Assembly: GCF_003044275.1 (NCBI RefSeq)
Contig: NZ_PZPL01000001.1
Location: forward strand, 1,674,001-1,738,000
DNA length: 64,000 nucleotides
Direction of reading: 5' to 3'
From: Rathayibacter caricis DSM 15933
Lineage (GTDB): Bacteria > Actinomycetota > Actinomycetes > Actinomycetales > Microbacteriaceae
Below, piece after piece: positions 53,621 through 62,263 of the stretch. Made by a program: the position numbers and the translations under genes. Position 1 is the first letter of the stretch. Each line of letters starts with the position of its first letter. The notes below the pieces were generated by a model. That model saw only the letters and a list, made by a program, of their open reading frames with translations. It was not told the DNA's origin and ran no database searches.

Positions 53621-54288
53621 CCGGCCACCAGCGAGTAGCCCGCCCCGCGCTGCGTGCGGATCGTGTCGACACCGAACGGCCGGTCGATCTTGTTCCGGAG
53701 CGTGCGGATGTAGACCTCGACGATGTTCGGGTCGCCGTCGAAGTCGAAGTCCCAGACCGCGCCGAGCACGTCCCGCTTCGGGACGACGTCGCCGGCCCGC
53801 GACACGAGGTACTCGAGCACGCTGAACTCCCGCGCCGTCAGCGGGATCGGCACCCCGCCCCGCTCCACCCGGCGCGACGCGGGGTCGAGCACGAGGTCGC
53901 CGACCACCTGCACGACCGGCCGCTCCGTCGCCCCGCGGCGGATCAGCGCGCGCAGCCGGGCGACCAGCACGGGGAACGAGAACGGCTTGGTGAGGTAGTC
54001 GTCGGCGCCGGTGTCCAGCGCCTCCACCTGATCGAGATCGCCGTCCTTCGCGGTCAGCATCAGGATCGGCGTCCAGTCCTCGGCCGCGCGCAGGCGCTCG
54101 CAGACGCGGAAGCCGCTGAGGTCCGGGAGCATCAGGTCGAGCACGATCGCCGCGTACTCGGCCTCCTGGGCGAGCCACAGCGCGTCCGTGCCCGTGGTGG
54201 CCGTGTCGACGGCGAAGCCCTCGGCCTCCAGGCCCGTCTCGAGGGCGCGCAGCAGGTTGATCTCGTCGTCGACGACCAGGATGCGGAT
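53617..54288 (-). CDS. OmpR-type response regulator with a probable non-standard start
   Basis: The frame gives receiver domain ILVVDDE, phospho-Asp in AAIVLDLMLPDLSGF, KPFSFPVLVARL and a C-terminal winged helix (LTAREFSVLEYLVSR, DPNIVEVYIRTLRNKI). No ATG, GTG or TTG precedes the receiver; only an ATC at 54288 fits, preceded by GGGAGGA with five bases spacing, and it gives the usual length (223 residues). The nearest GTG (54144) would cut off part of the receiver. Either AUC is used as start or one base differs from the true sequence. Directly upstream of the kinase gene. Confidence 0.88.
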   Translation of the reverse strand: MRILVVDDEINLLRALETGLEAEGFAVDTATTGTDALWLAQEAEYAAIVLDLMLPDLSGFRVCERLRAAEDWTPILMLTAKDGDLDQVEALDTGADDYLTKPFSFPVLVARLRALIRRGATERPVVQVVGDLVLDPASRRVERGGVPIPLTAREFSVLEYLVSRAGDVVPKRDVLGAVWDFDFDGDPNIVEVYIRTLRNKIDRPFGVDTIRTQRGAGYSLVAG

Positions 54289-54349
54289 GGCGTCCTCCCG
54301 GGGCTCCTCCCGCGGCGAGCGCGGCTCGCCCCAGGCTAGGGCGATCGGG

Positions 54350-54366
54350 CTGAAGCCGCCCTGAAG
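54350..54366 (-). promoter_or_regulatory. Direct-repeat box upstream of the response regulator
   Basis: CTTCAGGGCGGCTTCAG on the reverse strand, two half-sites with the same 11-base period as the PepSY box, 62 bases before the putative start of the response regulator. A TAGCCT -10-like element lies 11 bases downstream of the second half-site. Autoregulation is likely. Confidence 0.65.
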
Positions 54367-54410
54367 CCCTGCAGCACCGCCCGTTCCCCTCGATGCGGTA
54401 GAAGAGTCGG

Positions 54411-55661
54411 GTGACTCCGCCCGCTTCCCTCGCCCGCCGTCTCGGGACCGGCGACGCCGTCGTGATCGGCCTCGGCTCGATGATCGGCGCCGGCGTCTTC
54501 GCGGCCTTCGCGCCCGCGGCCGCCGCGGCGGGCCCCTGGCTCCTCGCCGGGCTCGCAGTCGCCGCCCTCGTCGCGTGGGCGAACGCCTCCTCCTCGGCGC
54601 AGCTCGCCGCGCAGTACCCGCGCTCGGGCGGCACCTACGTGTACGGCCGCGAGCGCCTGGGCGAGTGGCCCGGGTTCCTCGCGGGCTGGGGCTTCGTCGT
54701 CGGCAAGACCGCGAGCTGCGCGGCGATGGCGCTGACCTTCGCGGCCTACGCCGCCCCCTCCGGGTGGGAGCGCCCCGTCGCCGTCCTCGCCGTCGCGGCT
54801 CTCGTCGGCGTCAACGCGCTCGGCGTCACCCGGACCGCGCTCGCCACCCGCGTCATCGTGACGATCGTCCTGGCGGTGCTCGCGCTGGTCGTCGCCGCCG
54901 CGATCTCCTCCGGACCCGCCGTCGCCTCAGAGGGCGGCGGCATCGGCACCATCGGCCCGCTCGGCGTGCTGCAGTCGGCGGGGCTGCTCTTCTTCGCCTT
55001 CGCCGGCTACGCCCGCCTGGCCACGATGGGGGAGGAGGTGCGCGATCCGTCCCGGACGATCCCGCGCGCGATCCTCGGCGCCCTCGCGCTCGCGGTCGTC
55101 GTCTACGCCGTGGTCGGGACGGCGCTCCTCGTGGCGCTCGGTCCGGAGCGGCTCGCGGCGTCGACCGAGCCCCTCGCCGAGGCGGCCGCGGTGTGGCCGT
55201 GGACCGGCCCGGTCGTCCGGGTCGGAGCCGCCGCCGCCTCCCTCGGCGCTCTGCTCGCGCTCATCGCCGGCATCGGGCGGACGAGCCTGGCCATGGCCCG
55301 CGAGGGCGACCTGCCCCGGATGCTCGCCCACGTCGATCCGGTGCGGCAGGTCCCGCGCCGGGCCGAGATCGCCCTGGGCGCCGTCGTGATCGTGCTGGTG
55401 CTCGTGGCCGATCTGCGCTCGGCGATCGGGTTCTCGTCGTTCGGGGTGCTGCTCTACTATCTGGTCGCCAACGTGTCGGCGCTCACGCAGGAGCGGCGCT
55501 ACCGCCTGTACCCGCGGTTCGTCGCGGTGGGCGGGGTGATCGGCTGCGTGCTGCTCGTGCTCACCTTGCCGCTGCCGTCGATCCTGACGGGCATCGCGGT
55601 CTTCGCGGTCGGAGCCGTGTACCGGCTCGTCCGCCTGCGGGGCCGTGCGGCCGGGGCGTAG
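54411..55661 (+). CDS. APC superfamily amino acid permease
   Basis: The GTG at 54411 starts a 416-residue protein with about twelve helices. The N-terminal IGLGSMIGAGVF (helix 1 unwinding G-S-G-I-G-like motif), the Y-P-R-S-G-G-T-Y-V-Y-G segment and FAFAGYARLATMGEEVRDP in helix 6 are typical of the APC family. Substrate unknown. The start is near the two-component promoter but on the opposite strand; the shared 122-base gap could couple their control. Confidence 0.88.
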   Translation: MTPPASLARRLGTGDAVVIGLGSMIGAGVFAAFAPAAAAAGPWLLAGLAVAALVAWANASSSAQLAAQYPRSGGTYVYGRERLGEWPGFLAGWGFVVGKTASCAAMALTFAAYAAPSGWERPVAVLAVAALVGVNALGVTRTALATRVIVTIVLAVLALVVAAAISSGPAVASEGGGIGTIGPLGVLQSAGLLFFAFAGYARLATMGEEVRDPSRTIPRAILGALALAVVVYAVVGTALLVALGPERLAASTEPLAEAAAVWPWTGPVVRVGAAAASLGALLALIAGIGRTSLAMAREGDLPRMLAHVDPVRQVPRRAEIALGAVVIVLVLVADLRSAIGFSSFGVLLYYLVANVSALTQERRYRLYPRFVAVGGVIGCVLLVLTLPLPSILTGIAVFAVGAVYRLVRLRGRAAGA

Positions 55662-55679
55662 CGCCCGGCCGCACGCGGC

Positions 55680-55961
55680 TCACTCGTCGCGGTCGGTGTA
55701 CTCGCCCTCGGCGTCCGAGTCCGGTCCTGCGGAGTCGGAGTCGACGTAGCTCCCCTTCTCGGTCGAGGTCTCCTCGTGGACCGAGGTGTCGATGTAGCTG
55801 CCCTGGTCGTCGGTGGCGGTGTGCGAGACGCCGTCGGTCGACGTGTACTCGCCGTCCGGGGTCTCGGTCGTGGTCGTCTCGGCGGCGTGGCGGCCGCGGC
55901 GCGGCGCCTCGCTCGCGCCGTCGGAGGTCGTTCCGGGGGAAGTCTCGTCGTCGTGTGCCAT
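55680..55961 (-). CDS. Small repetitive acidic protein
   Basis: A 93-residue protein of Asp, Glu, Ser and Thr with four loosely repeated G-x-Y motifs (GEYTSTDG, GSYIDTS, GSYVDSD, GEYTDRD). The first 25 residues are basic (RRGRH) and the rest acidic. No structure predicted by eye. It recalls the other small acidic proteins here; function unknown. Confidence 0.6.
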   Translation of the reverse strand: MAHDDETSPGTTSDGASEAPRRGRHAAETTTTETPDGEYTSTDGVSHTATDDQGSYIDTSVHEETSTEKGSYVDSDSAGPDSDAEGEYTDRDE

Positions 55962-56156
55962 GGCGGGTTCCTCGCTTCATCGCGTCGGGTTCCGGGGCAC
56001 GCCGAACGGCGGCCCCCACTCGAGAGAACTGCATCACGCCCCGCGTTGCAAGGCGTTGCGGCTGCACATCCGTGCCGGTCCCTCCCGCTCCCCGCACCTC
56101 CTCCCGCGCGGCGCAACTCCTACCCGCCCCTGCCGCTCCCGCCTAGCGTGACGGGC

Positions 56157-57632
56157 ATGAGCATCCCCACCCGCACCCGCTGGAGCGTCATCGGCCAGCT
56201 CGGCCCGCTGTTCGACGACGGCGGACCGATGCTGCTCGTCGAGGCCGGCTCGGCCTTCGGACGGCGGCCGATGCACCGCGCGAAGGCGCAGCTGTGGCTC
56301 TCGGCGCTGCGGCACCGCGCCCGCGAGCTGGGCGACCGCGTCGAGTACGTCCGCGCCGAGACCTTCGCCGAGGCGCTCGAGGGCCGCGACGACCTCGAGG
56401 TGATCGATCCGCCCACCCGCGGCGGCCGCCGCCTCGCCCGGCGCCTGGGCATGAGCGTGCTGCCCAGCCGCGGTTTCGTGACCGAGGAGGAGGACTTCCG
56501 CGAGTGGGCGCTCGCGCGGGCCGGCTCCCGGCTCCTGCTCGAGGACTTCTACCGCTGGAGCCGCGAGCGCACCGGCGTGCTGATGCGCGGCGATCAGCCC
56601 GAGGGCGGGAAGTGGAACTACGACCACGACAACCGCCAGCCGCCGCCCAAGGGTGCGTCCCGGCTGGGGCTGCCGGATCCGTGGTGGCCGGTGGAGGACG
56701 ACATCGACGAGGAGGTCCGCGCGGACCTCGCCCGCTGGGAGCGCGAGGGAGCCGTGCACCTCGTCGGCGAGGACGGTCCGCGGCGCTTCGCCGCCACTCC
56801 CGCCGAGGCGCAGGAGGCGCTCGCCGACTTCGCGTCCTCGCGCCTGCAGGACTTCGGCCCCTACGAGGACGCCATGCTCTCGGGCGACTGGACCATGGCG
56901 CACTCGCTCCTGAGCGCTCCGATGAACCTCGGTCTGCTCGACCCGCGCGAGGTGATCGACACCGTCGTCGCCGAGCACGCGTCCGGAGGCGCTCCGCTCG
57001 CGGGCGTCGAGGGCTTCGTCCGGCAGATCATGGGCTGGCGCGACTACGTCTGGCACCTCTACTGGCACCTGGGGCCGGAGTACCGCACGCGCAGCCGCGC
57101 GCTCGGCGCCTCCGCCCCGCTGCCGTCGGCGCTGCTCGAGCTCGACCCCTCGGGCATCGAGGCGAACTGCCTGCACGAGACCCTCGACGACGTGCGGCGC
57201 CACGGCTGGGCGCACCACATCCAGCGCCTGATGGTGCTGGGCAACTGGGGCCTCCAGCGCGGCTGGGATCCGGCCGAGCTCAACGACTGGTTCGTGGACG
57301 TCTTCGTCGACGGCACCGAGTGGGTGATGCCGGCGAACGTGATCGGCATGTCTCAGCACGCCGACGGCGGCGTCGTGGCGACCAAGCCGTACGCGTCCGG
57401 CGGCGCCTACATCAACCGGATGTCGGACTACTGCGGCGGCTGCCGCTTCGATCCGAAGGTGCGCCTGGGCGAGAACGCCTGCCCGGTGACGGCCGGGTAC
57501 TGGGCGTTCCTGGACCGCGTGGAGCCGGTGCTGCGCACGAACCACCGCATGGCGCAGCCGCTCGCCGGGCTGCGGCGCCTCTCGGACCGCGCGGCCGTGG
57601 TCGACCAGGAGCGGAACCGGGAGTCGTACTGA
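56157..57632 (+). CDS. FeS-type cryptochrome/photolyase-related protein (PF04244-like)
   Basis: From the ATG at 56157 the 491-residue protein has an N-terminal Rossmann-like region, the helical FAD domain with RQIMGWRDYVWHLYWHL and MTDYC-like block (RMSDYCGGCRFDPK), and a late cysteine in ENACPVTAGYW. The family binds FAD and a 4Fe-4S cluster through C-x-x-C plus two more cysteines and includes (6-4) photolyases of alpha-proteobacteria. DNA repair or light sensing is expected. Confidence 0.92.
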   Translation: MSIPTRTRWSVIGQLGPLFDDGGPMLLVEAGSAFGRRPMHRAKAQLWLSALRHRARELGDRVEYVRAETFAEALEGRDDLEVIDPPTRGGRRLARRLGMSVLPSRGFVTEEEDFREWALARAGSRLLLEDFYRWSRERTGVLMRGDQPEGGKWNYDHDNRQPPPKGASRLGLPDPWWPVEDDIDEEVRADLARWEREGAVHLVGEDGPRRFAATPAEAQEALADFASSRLQDFGPYEDAMLSGDWTMAHSLLSAPMNLGLLDPREVIDTVVAEHASGGAPLAGVEGFVRQIMGWRDYVWHLYWHLGPEYRTRSRALGASAPLPSALLELDPSGIEANCLHETLDDVRRHGWAHHIQRLMVLGNWGLQRGWDPAELNDWFVDVFVDGTEWVMPANVIGMSQHADGGVVATKPYASGGAYINRMSDYCGGCRFDPKVRLGENACPVTAGYWAFLDRVEPVLRTNHRMAQPLAGLRRLSDRAAVVDQERNRESY

Positions 57633-57899
57633 GCGGGCGCGGGGCGCCTCATCCGGCGCCCCGATGCCGGCGGATCAGCGATCCTTACCGAGGCTCGGGA
57701 GGCCAGCGCCGATCGCGCGCGCGGACCTGACATCGTGCGCCGCGCGGATGTCCTTCTTCGGCCGCTGCGCCTGCTGCGTTCCGTTCGGGCACGACAGGTG
57801 GCGCGACGGAACCTTGTGTCGCTCGAACCGGAGAGGGTCCCCTCCCGCACCATCACCCGAACGGGAGCGCCGCAGCTCCCGCACCGCTCGGTCGCCACC

Positions 57900-58605
57900 T
57901 CAGTCCTCCACTGACGAGACGGGGAGCGGGCCGAGCAGATGCGGTCCGTTGTTGCGGACGTTGTTCACGTCGCGGGACACCTCGTAGTGCTCGAGGTCGT
58001 GCGCGACCGCGTACGACTCCCGGTCCAGGAGCTGCATGAGCGTCGACGTCGAGGTGCCGGCCGAGCCAGTCGTCGTACCCGTCCGGCGTGATGCACGCCG
58101 ACATCCGGTCGTGGACCTCACCCAGCGCCACATGCGAGTCACGGGTGATGATCGCCGTCGACAGGCGCCCGTTCTCCGGATCGTCCTCCGACTTCGACGG
58201 ATCCGGCCACGCCGAGACGACGCCCGCCATCGCGAGGGCCGCGTTGGGCTCGTAGATGAAGTGCGGCTGCTTCCCCGCCTCGGTGACCGTCCACTCGTAG
58301 TAGCCGGCCGCGGGGATCAACACCCGCGACGTCGCGAACGCCTTCCGGAGCATGGGCGAGTTCGCGACCGTTTCGATCCGCGCGTTGATCGGCTGCCGCC
58401 GCTGCTTCTTGAAGTCCTTCGCCCACATCGGCACGAATCCCCAGTGCACCATCGGCACCGACCGCTCCCCGTCGGGCTCCCGCACGACGGTCACCGGCGA
58501 CGTCGGCGCCACGTTGCAGTTCGGTCGCAGACCACCGAGGTCAGCCGAGACGAGATCCGGCAGCAGAGCCGCCGTGGAGTCCTTGACGACGAACCGACCA
58601 CACAT
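57900..58605 (-). pseudogene. Second SRAP gene, broken by a one-base frameshift
   Basis: The sequence starts like a normal SRAP protein (MCGRFVVKDSTAALLPDL) and keeps PINARIETV, GYYEWTV and GEVHDRMS. Near 58040 the frame changes: after W-L-G-R-H-L-D-V-D-A the true continuation (MQLLDRESYAVAHDLEHYEV ... and an end at 57900) is in the next frame, and the unshifted frame gives nonsense to 57853. One base appears missing in the codon before CTCATGCAG. A stretch of over 80 residues of SRAP-like end is still recognisable, so the damage is recent, or is a sequencing error. Confidence 0.8.
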
Positions 58606-58653
58606 GCGCTCAGCCTAGGGATGCTCGACCGCGAGGACTCCTGCACGTCGCCG

Positions 58654-58851
58654 TCATCCGCTGAGGAGGAGATCGAGTAGCCATCGCAGAGTGGGCATGA
58701 CGTGTTCCTCGACGTACGGCCAGACGTGATCCCGCAGGTACGGCCACACGTGATCCCGCATGATCCCGTAGAGAAGTCCCCACGGGACTGATCGTTGGCG
58801 TGGCTGTAGGTCGCGGCCGCGGTGTCTACCGCGTGACGTTGGGTTGGTCAT
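58654..58851 (-). CDS. Small protein with HVWPY repeats
   Basis: A 65-residue protein (MTNPTSRGRHRGRDLQPRQR) with an Arg-rich head and the internally repeated R-D-H-V-W-P-Y-L-R-D-H-V-W-P-Y-V-E-E-H-V-M-P, then an amphipathic end (LRWLLDLLLSG). The DNA carries matching 27-base-like direct repeats. The repeat could form a membrane-lying amphipathic helix. No known family. Coding is supported mainly by the repeats. Confidence 0.5.
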   Translation of the reverse strand: MTNPTSRGRHRGRDLQPRQRSVPWGLLYGIMRDHVWPYLRDHVWPYVEEHVMPTLRWLLDLLLSG

Positions 58852-59394
58852 TCTCTTGTTTCCTCGCTGCCCCGGAGGGCGTTAGTGGGCGCGCTGACGC
58901 CCAGGTGTAGCCACACCGAAGTAGGTATGTCTGCTTCACATCGTCAGGGGGGCGCGTCTTCCTGATGCCGCCAGACCGCTCCCGAACACCGCCTCGATCG
59001 ATGCACTGCCGCGGATCGACGTGCTACAGAAAGTGCTTCAGGATCGACAACGAGAGGCAGGAGAGCGGAGACAGTTCCGCCTCCTGCACGAGGAGAGGGC
59101 CAGCTGGCCCGAGCTGCTCAGTGAGCACCGAGGGGTCCGTGGCGCGTAGATCCTGACGGGGCGAAAGCCGCTCCGGTCGTCCGTGATGACGACCGGGGCC
59201 CGGGCAACTCCTCGTGACGCCACCGCACTCGTGCAGACGACCGCGAACACGCAGGTGATCGAGGTCCTCTGCACAACCGACGTGATCGAGGCGGAACCGT
59301 CTGCAAAGGGTTCGCCTAGCGACCGCCCTCCCGTTCATCTCCGCCGACCGCCTCGCGGAGGAGCACCTGCCGCAAGTCCGCGAGGGATCCGCTT
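58852..59394. other. Gap with decayed sequence before the truncated MFS gene
   Basis: About 540 bases without a convincing gene. A small hairpin GGTGT-agcc-ACACC (58904-58917) lies near the start of the reverse-strand gene. Several open frames exist but none has a good start, codon bias or homologous look. The region seems to have lost the 5' half of the MFS gene. Confidence 0.4.
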
Positions 59395-60100
59395 CGAGTG
59401 GCAGTTCTGCATCGAGGCCGTGTTGATCGCGATCGCCGGCCTGATCGCGGTTCCATACCTTCCGACAGCGGAGGCGGTCGAGGCGAGCGCCGCGGGTGCG
59501 CACACCTCGGGCGGCTGGCGTCAGTGGCTGCGCGTCCTGGCTGACTGGCGCCTCCTGCTCATCGGCGTGGGCATGTTCGGCGCCGAGCTGGGCGAGGGGA
59601 CCGCGAACAGATGGCTGTCCCTCTCGGCCCGCGACGGCCACGGACAGACCGAGACGATCGCCGCGCTCTTCTTCACCGTCTTCGCTCTCGGGGAGACGAT
59701 CGCCCGCGTCGTGGGCGGCCCGGTCGTCGATCGCATCGGACACGTCGCCACCATCCGCATCACCGCTGCCGTCGGAGTGCTGGGGCTCGTACTGTTCATC
59801 CTCGGCGGCCCCACCTGGCTGATCCTCATCGGAACGGTGCTCTGGGCGGTCGTCGTCTCGACGGGCTTCCCCCTCGGTATGTCGGCCGCCGCCGATAGCG
59901 GCCCGAACCCGGCCGCCCGCGTCAGCATCGTCGCCTCCGTCGGCTACCTCGCGAACCTCGCAGGCCCGCCCATCATCGGCGGCCTCTCGGAGTCCTTCGG
60001 ACTCCTCAACGCCTTCTGGCTCGTCGCCGCCCTGCTGGCTGCCGCCTTCCTCGCCGCCGGGGCCTACGACCGCCGCGGCACCCCGGTCCTGTCCGACTGA
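59395..60100 (+). pseudogene. 5'-truncated MFS transporter
   Basis: From about 59395 the frame reads as the second half of an MFS protein: a helix (CIEAVLIAIAGLIAVPYLP), then a cytoplasmic loop, six helices with GEGTANRWLSL and the motif-A-like GGPVVDRIGHVATIRIT, and ends at 60100. The six N-terminal helices are missing, and the frame before 59395 is unrelated. There is no ribosome binding site at the junction. The gene is a remnant. Confidence 0.75.
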
Positions 60101-60121
60101 TCACCGAAGGGCCAAACGCTG

Positions 60122-60361
60122 ATGCCTCGACCTCTCCATGCCACCACCGATTCCGCACGCCGCCTCGGAGCGCACCTCCGCAGAGCCCGCCTGGAACGAG
60201 GCCTTCGCCAAGAAGACCTCGCGCGTGATGCGGACGTCGGAACCGCGACCCTGCGGCGAATCGAGCGCGGCGACCAGGACAACCTCAGCGTCTTCGTCGT
60301 CCTCCGACTGCTGAACCAGCTCGACCTCCCTGCCGCGACCCTGGACAGAATCATCGACTGA
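60122..60361 (+). CDS. Orphan XRE-type helix-turn-helix protein
   Basis: A 79-residue protein with a lambda-repressor-like HTH: LGAHLRRARLERGLRQEDLA, then ADVGTATLRRIERGDQDNLS and a short end LLNQLDLPAATLDRIID. It is of HipB size, but no HipA-like gene follows. Placed just after the truncated MFS gene. Its target and role are unknown. Confidence 0.75.
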   Translation: MPRPLHATTDSARRLGAHLRRARLERGLRQEDLARDADVGTATLRRIERGDQDNLSVFVVLRLLNQLDLPAATLDRIID

Positions 60362-60676
60362 CGCGACGCTCGTGCGGACGGCGATGACTGTCCCGAAAGG
60401 GGATGGATCACCGGACGTTCCCGCTCCCGCTCGGGTGAAAAGATCCGCGTCGCTTCGATGTTCACGATGGAACGCTTCAGTGGACTGCCCCCGGCCGGTG
60501 GAGGCGTCCCTTCAGAGGATGGTGCTCGGGGGTAGTCGACTGCGCCCTGAGCCGCCGGGCAACAACGTTTTTGACGTGATCGTCCCTCAGTGGGGTGTGA
60601 GTGGTGCCGGTGGCACGATCAGCACCCGTCATGGGGATGGCGACCAGGGGCGGGACGGGGCGACGATGGCGAGACT
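60362..60676. other. Gap upstream of the CoiA-like gene
   Basis: About 315 bases without a recognisable gene. Open frames lack good starts. The promoter of the CoiA-like gene must be within it. No repeats seen. Confidence 0.35.
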
Positions 60677-61897
60677 ATGCCTTTGAGTGCTCAGCTAGGG
60701 GATGTGCGCCTCGAGGCGCCCTTCATTCCGCGCGCGCAGTGGCTTGAGCTGAAGGGGCGGAGCCCGCGCCCGACGCTAGCTTGCGGCGCGGTGGCAGTCG
60801 CGAAGACATCCCCCCTTGGTACCCAATACTTCGCGCACCACCGAAACGTTGAAAACGATAACCACAAGGGCGAGTCAGCCGACCATCTGCGGGTAAAGGC
60901 GGCGGTGATGGTCGCTGCGCGAGGCCTGGGATGGACCGCGGCAGCTGAGGTCCCCGCTCCCGACCGCTCCTGGATCGCTGACGTGCTGGCAGAACGCGAC
61001 GGCCGGCGGGTGGCGTTCGAGGTGCAGTTAGCGGGTCAAACGGCTGAGGAGTACGAGTACCGGCAGAAACGGTATCTGGCGGCCGGAGTGGAGTGCGTTT
61101 GGCTGGTACGACAGCGCCACTGGTATCGCCTTCACACAGTGCCAGCGGTGCACCTGCGGTTCGCGGATGAGTCCATATCGATCGCTGGGGACAAGTCCTC
61201 GGAGGAGGCTGTTGGCCTCGATGCGTTCGTGCAAGCGATCCTCGAGCAACGTGTGACGTGGGCGGCGAAACCGGTTGGGATCGAGCGGGCGCGGCTGAGC
61301 TGGGGAGTCCATCAGTGCTACCGCTGCCGCAAGCTCTCGATAATCTGGGACCGTTCCCCTGACGTCACGTGCATCTGCCCTGGTTGCGCTCGGACGGAGC
61401 AGAGGAAGGCGTATAACGGTCCAGCAGAGCCCAAACGAGATCGGCAGCAGCGCGGACTCGATTTGCCGGCGGCCAGCTTTCGAGAAGCCGACCAAGGCGC
61501 GGGGTGGAATGAACCTGAATGGTTTTGCCCGAACTGTCAGGCTGTATTTTTTCCCTCCCATCTTGAGTGGCTGTACTCCAGAGAAGCCGCGACAGCTGTG
61601 GCGGCTGTAGGAAAGAGCGACCTCGACCCTCACTGGTGCGTGCCCGGCCTGCACATATGGCACCCGCGAGACCTAGTCGCGTATCTCGCGGGCTCCCTCT
61701 CTCCGCTCGATGCGCCTGACGAGTCGGAGACGCTTTCGGGCGCCCAGCTCATCTCGACCGCACAACACCGCGAGACGCAACGGAAGCAGCGGAGGGATGA
61801 GCAGCGCGCCAGAGAGAAGTGGCTACGCGATCTCATCGAGTCGCACAGTGTCGATCCATCGGTGGGACCCACCGAAGCGCAATGTTCACGAGCTTGA
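60677..61897 (+). CDS. CoiA-like nuclease with zinc-ribbon modules
   Basis: The ATG at 60677 gives 406 residues. The motif GESADHLRVKAAV (about 65-77) and the PD-(D/E)xK-type core WIADVLA (Asp102) with AFEVQLAGQTAEEY (Glu115-x-Gln117) match competence protein CoiA-like nucleases. After the nuclease domain come two zinc-ribbon-like blocks: CYRCRKLSIIWD with CICPGC, and WFCPNCQAVFFPSHLEW. Codon use is less GC-rich than the chromosomal genes around it, a sign of transfer. The protein may be a mobile-element or DNA-uptake-linked nuclease. Confidence 0.78.
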   Translation: MPLSAQLGDVRLEAPFIPRAQWLELKGRSPRPTLACGAVAVAKTSPLGTQYFAHHRNVENDNHKGESADHLRVKAAVMVAARGLGWTAAAEVPAPDRSWIADVLAERDGRRVAFEVQLAGQTAEEYEYRQKRYLAAGVECVWLVRQRHWYRLHTVPAVHLRFADESISIAGDKSSEEAVGLDAFVQAILEQRVTWAAKPVGIERARLSWGVHQCYRCRKLSIIWDRSPDVTCICPGCARTEQRKAYNGPAEPKRDRQQRGLDLPAASFREADQGAGWNEPEWFCPNCQAVFFPSHLEWLYSREAATAVAAVGKSDLDPHWCVPGLHIWHPRDLVAYLAGSLSPLDAPDESETLSGAQLISTAQHRETQRKQRRDEQRAREKWLRDLIESHSVDPSVGPTEAQCSRA

Positions 61898-62263
61898 TCC
61901 TCGAGGCCGCCTCGCCGGCGGTGGTGCGGAAATCGCCGGTGTGGTTATCGACGTGGTGGCCTACTCAGATGAGGGGCCGCGTCAGTTCCGCCGGGTATCG
62001 GTTGAGCTTGGGGACCTTCTCGCCGGAGTCGAGGTGCGAGCGACCGAGCGACACCGCCCGCTTCAGGCAGTACCCAAGCGAGACGCTCCACTCCCGACAG
62101 CGCGAGACACCGCCCCCACGCTCATGAGACGGCTCGAAGGTTCAGGGGCGGTCCTTGACGGCGCCGCCACCTCCTCCGCCGTCGCAAGGATGTCTCGTGC
62201 CGAATCGGGGAACCCGAGCGTGCCTGACACGGCTGGTCCCGCCGGAAACTGACATAAGGTCAA
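61898..62263. other. Gap between CoiA-like and ImmA-like genes
   Basis: About 366 bases between two convergent genes. One forward frame contains a stretch rich in Val, Glu and Arg (RQFRRVSVELGDLLAGVEVR) that may be a gene remnant, but it has no clear start. I make no gene call. No terminator dyad stands out. Confidence 0.35.

Noticed and set aside
57664..57987. Forward frame of 107 residues after the photolyase-like gene
   Set aside because: No ribosome binding site, basic low-quality composition, overlaps the end of the SRAP pseudogene.
59024..59743. Reverse-strand frame across the truncated MFS gene
   Set aside because: Antisense to recognisable MFS helices; no motif.
61710..62252. Forward frame between the CoiA-like and ImmA genes
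   Set aside because: Overlaps the CoiA-like gene for a third of its length and has no start signal in the free part; may contain a remnant, so listed as a gap.
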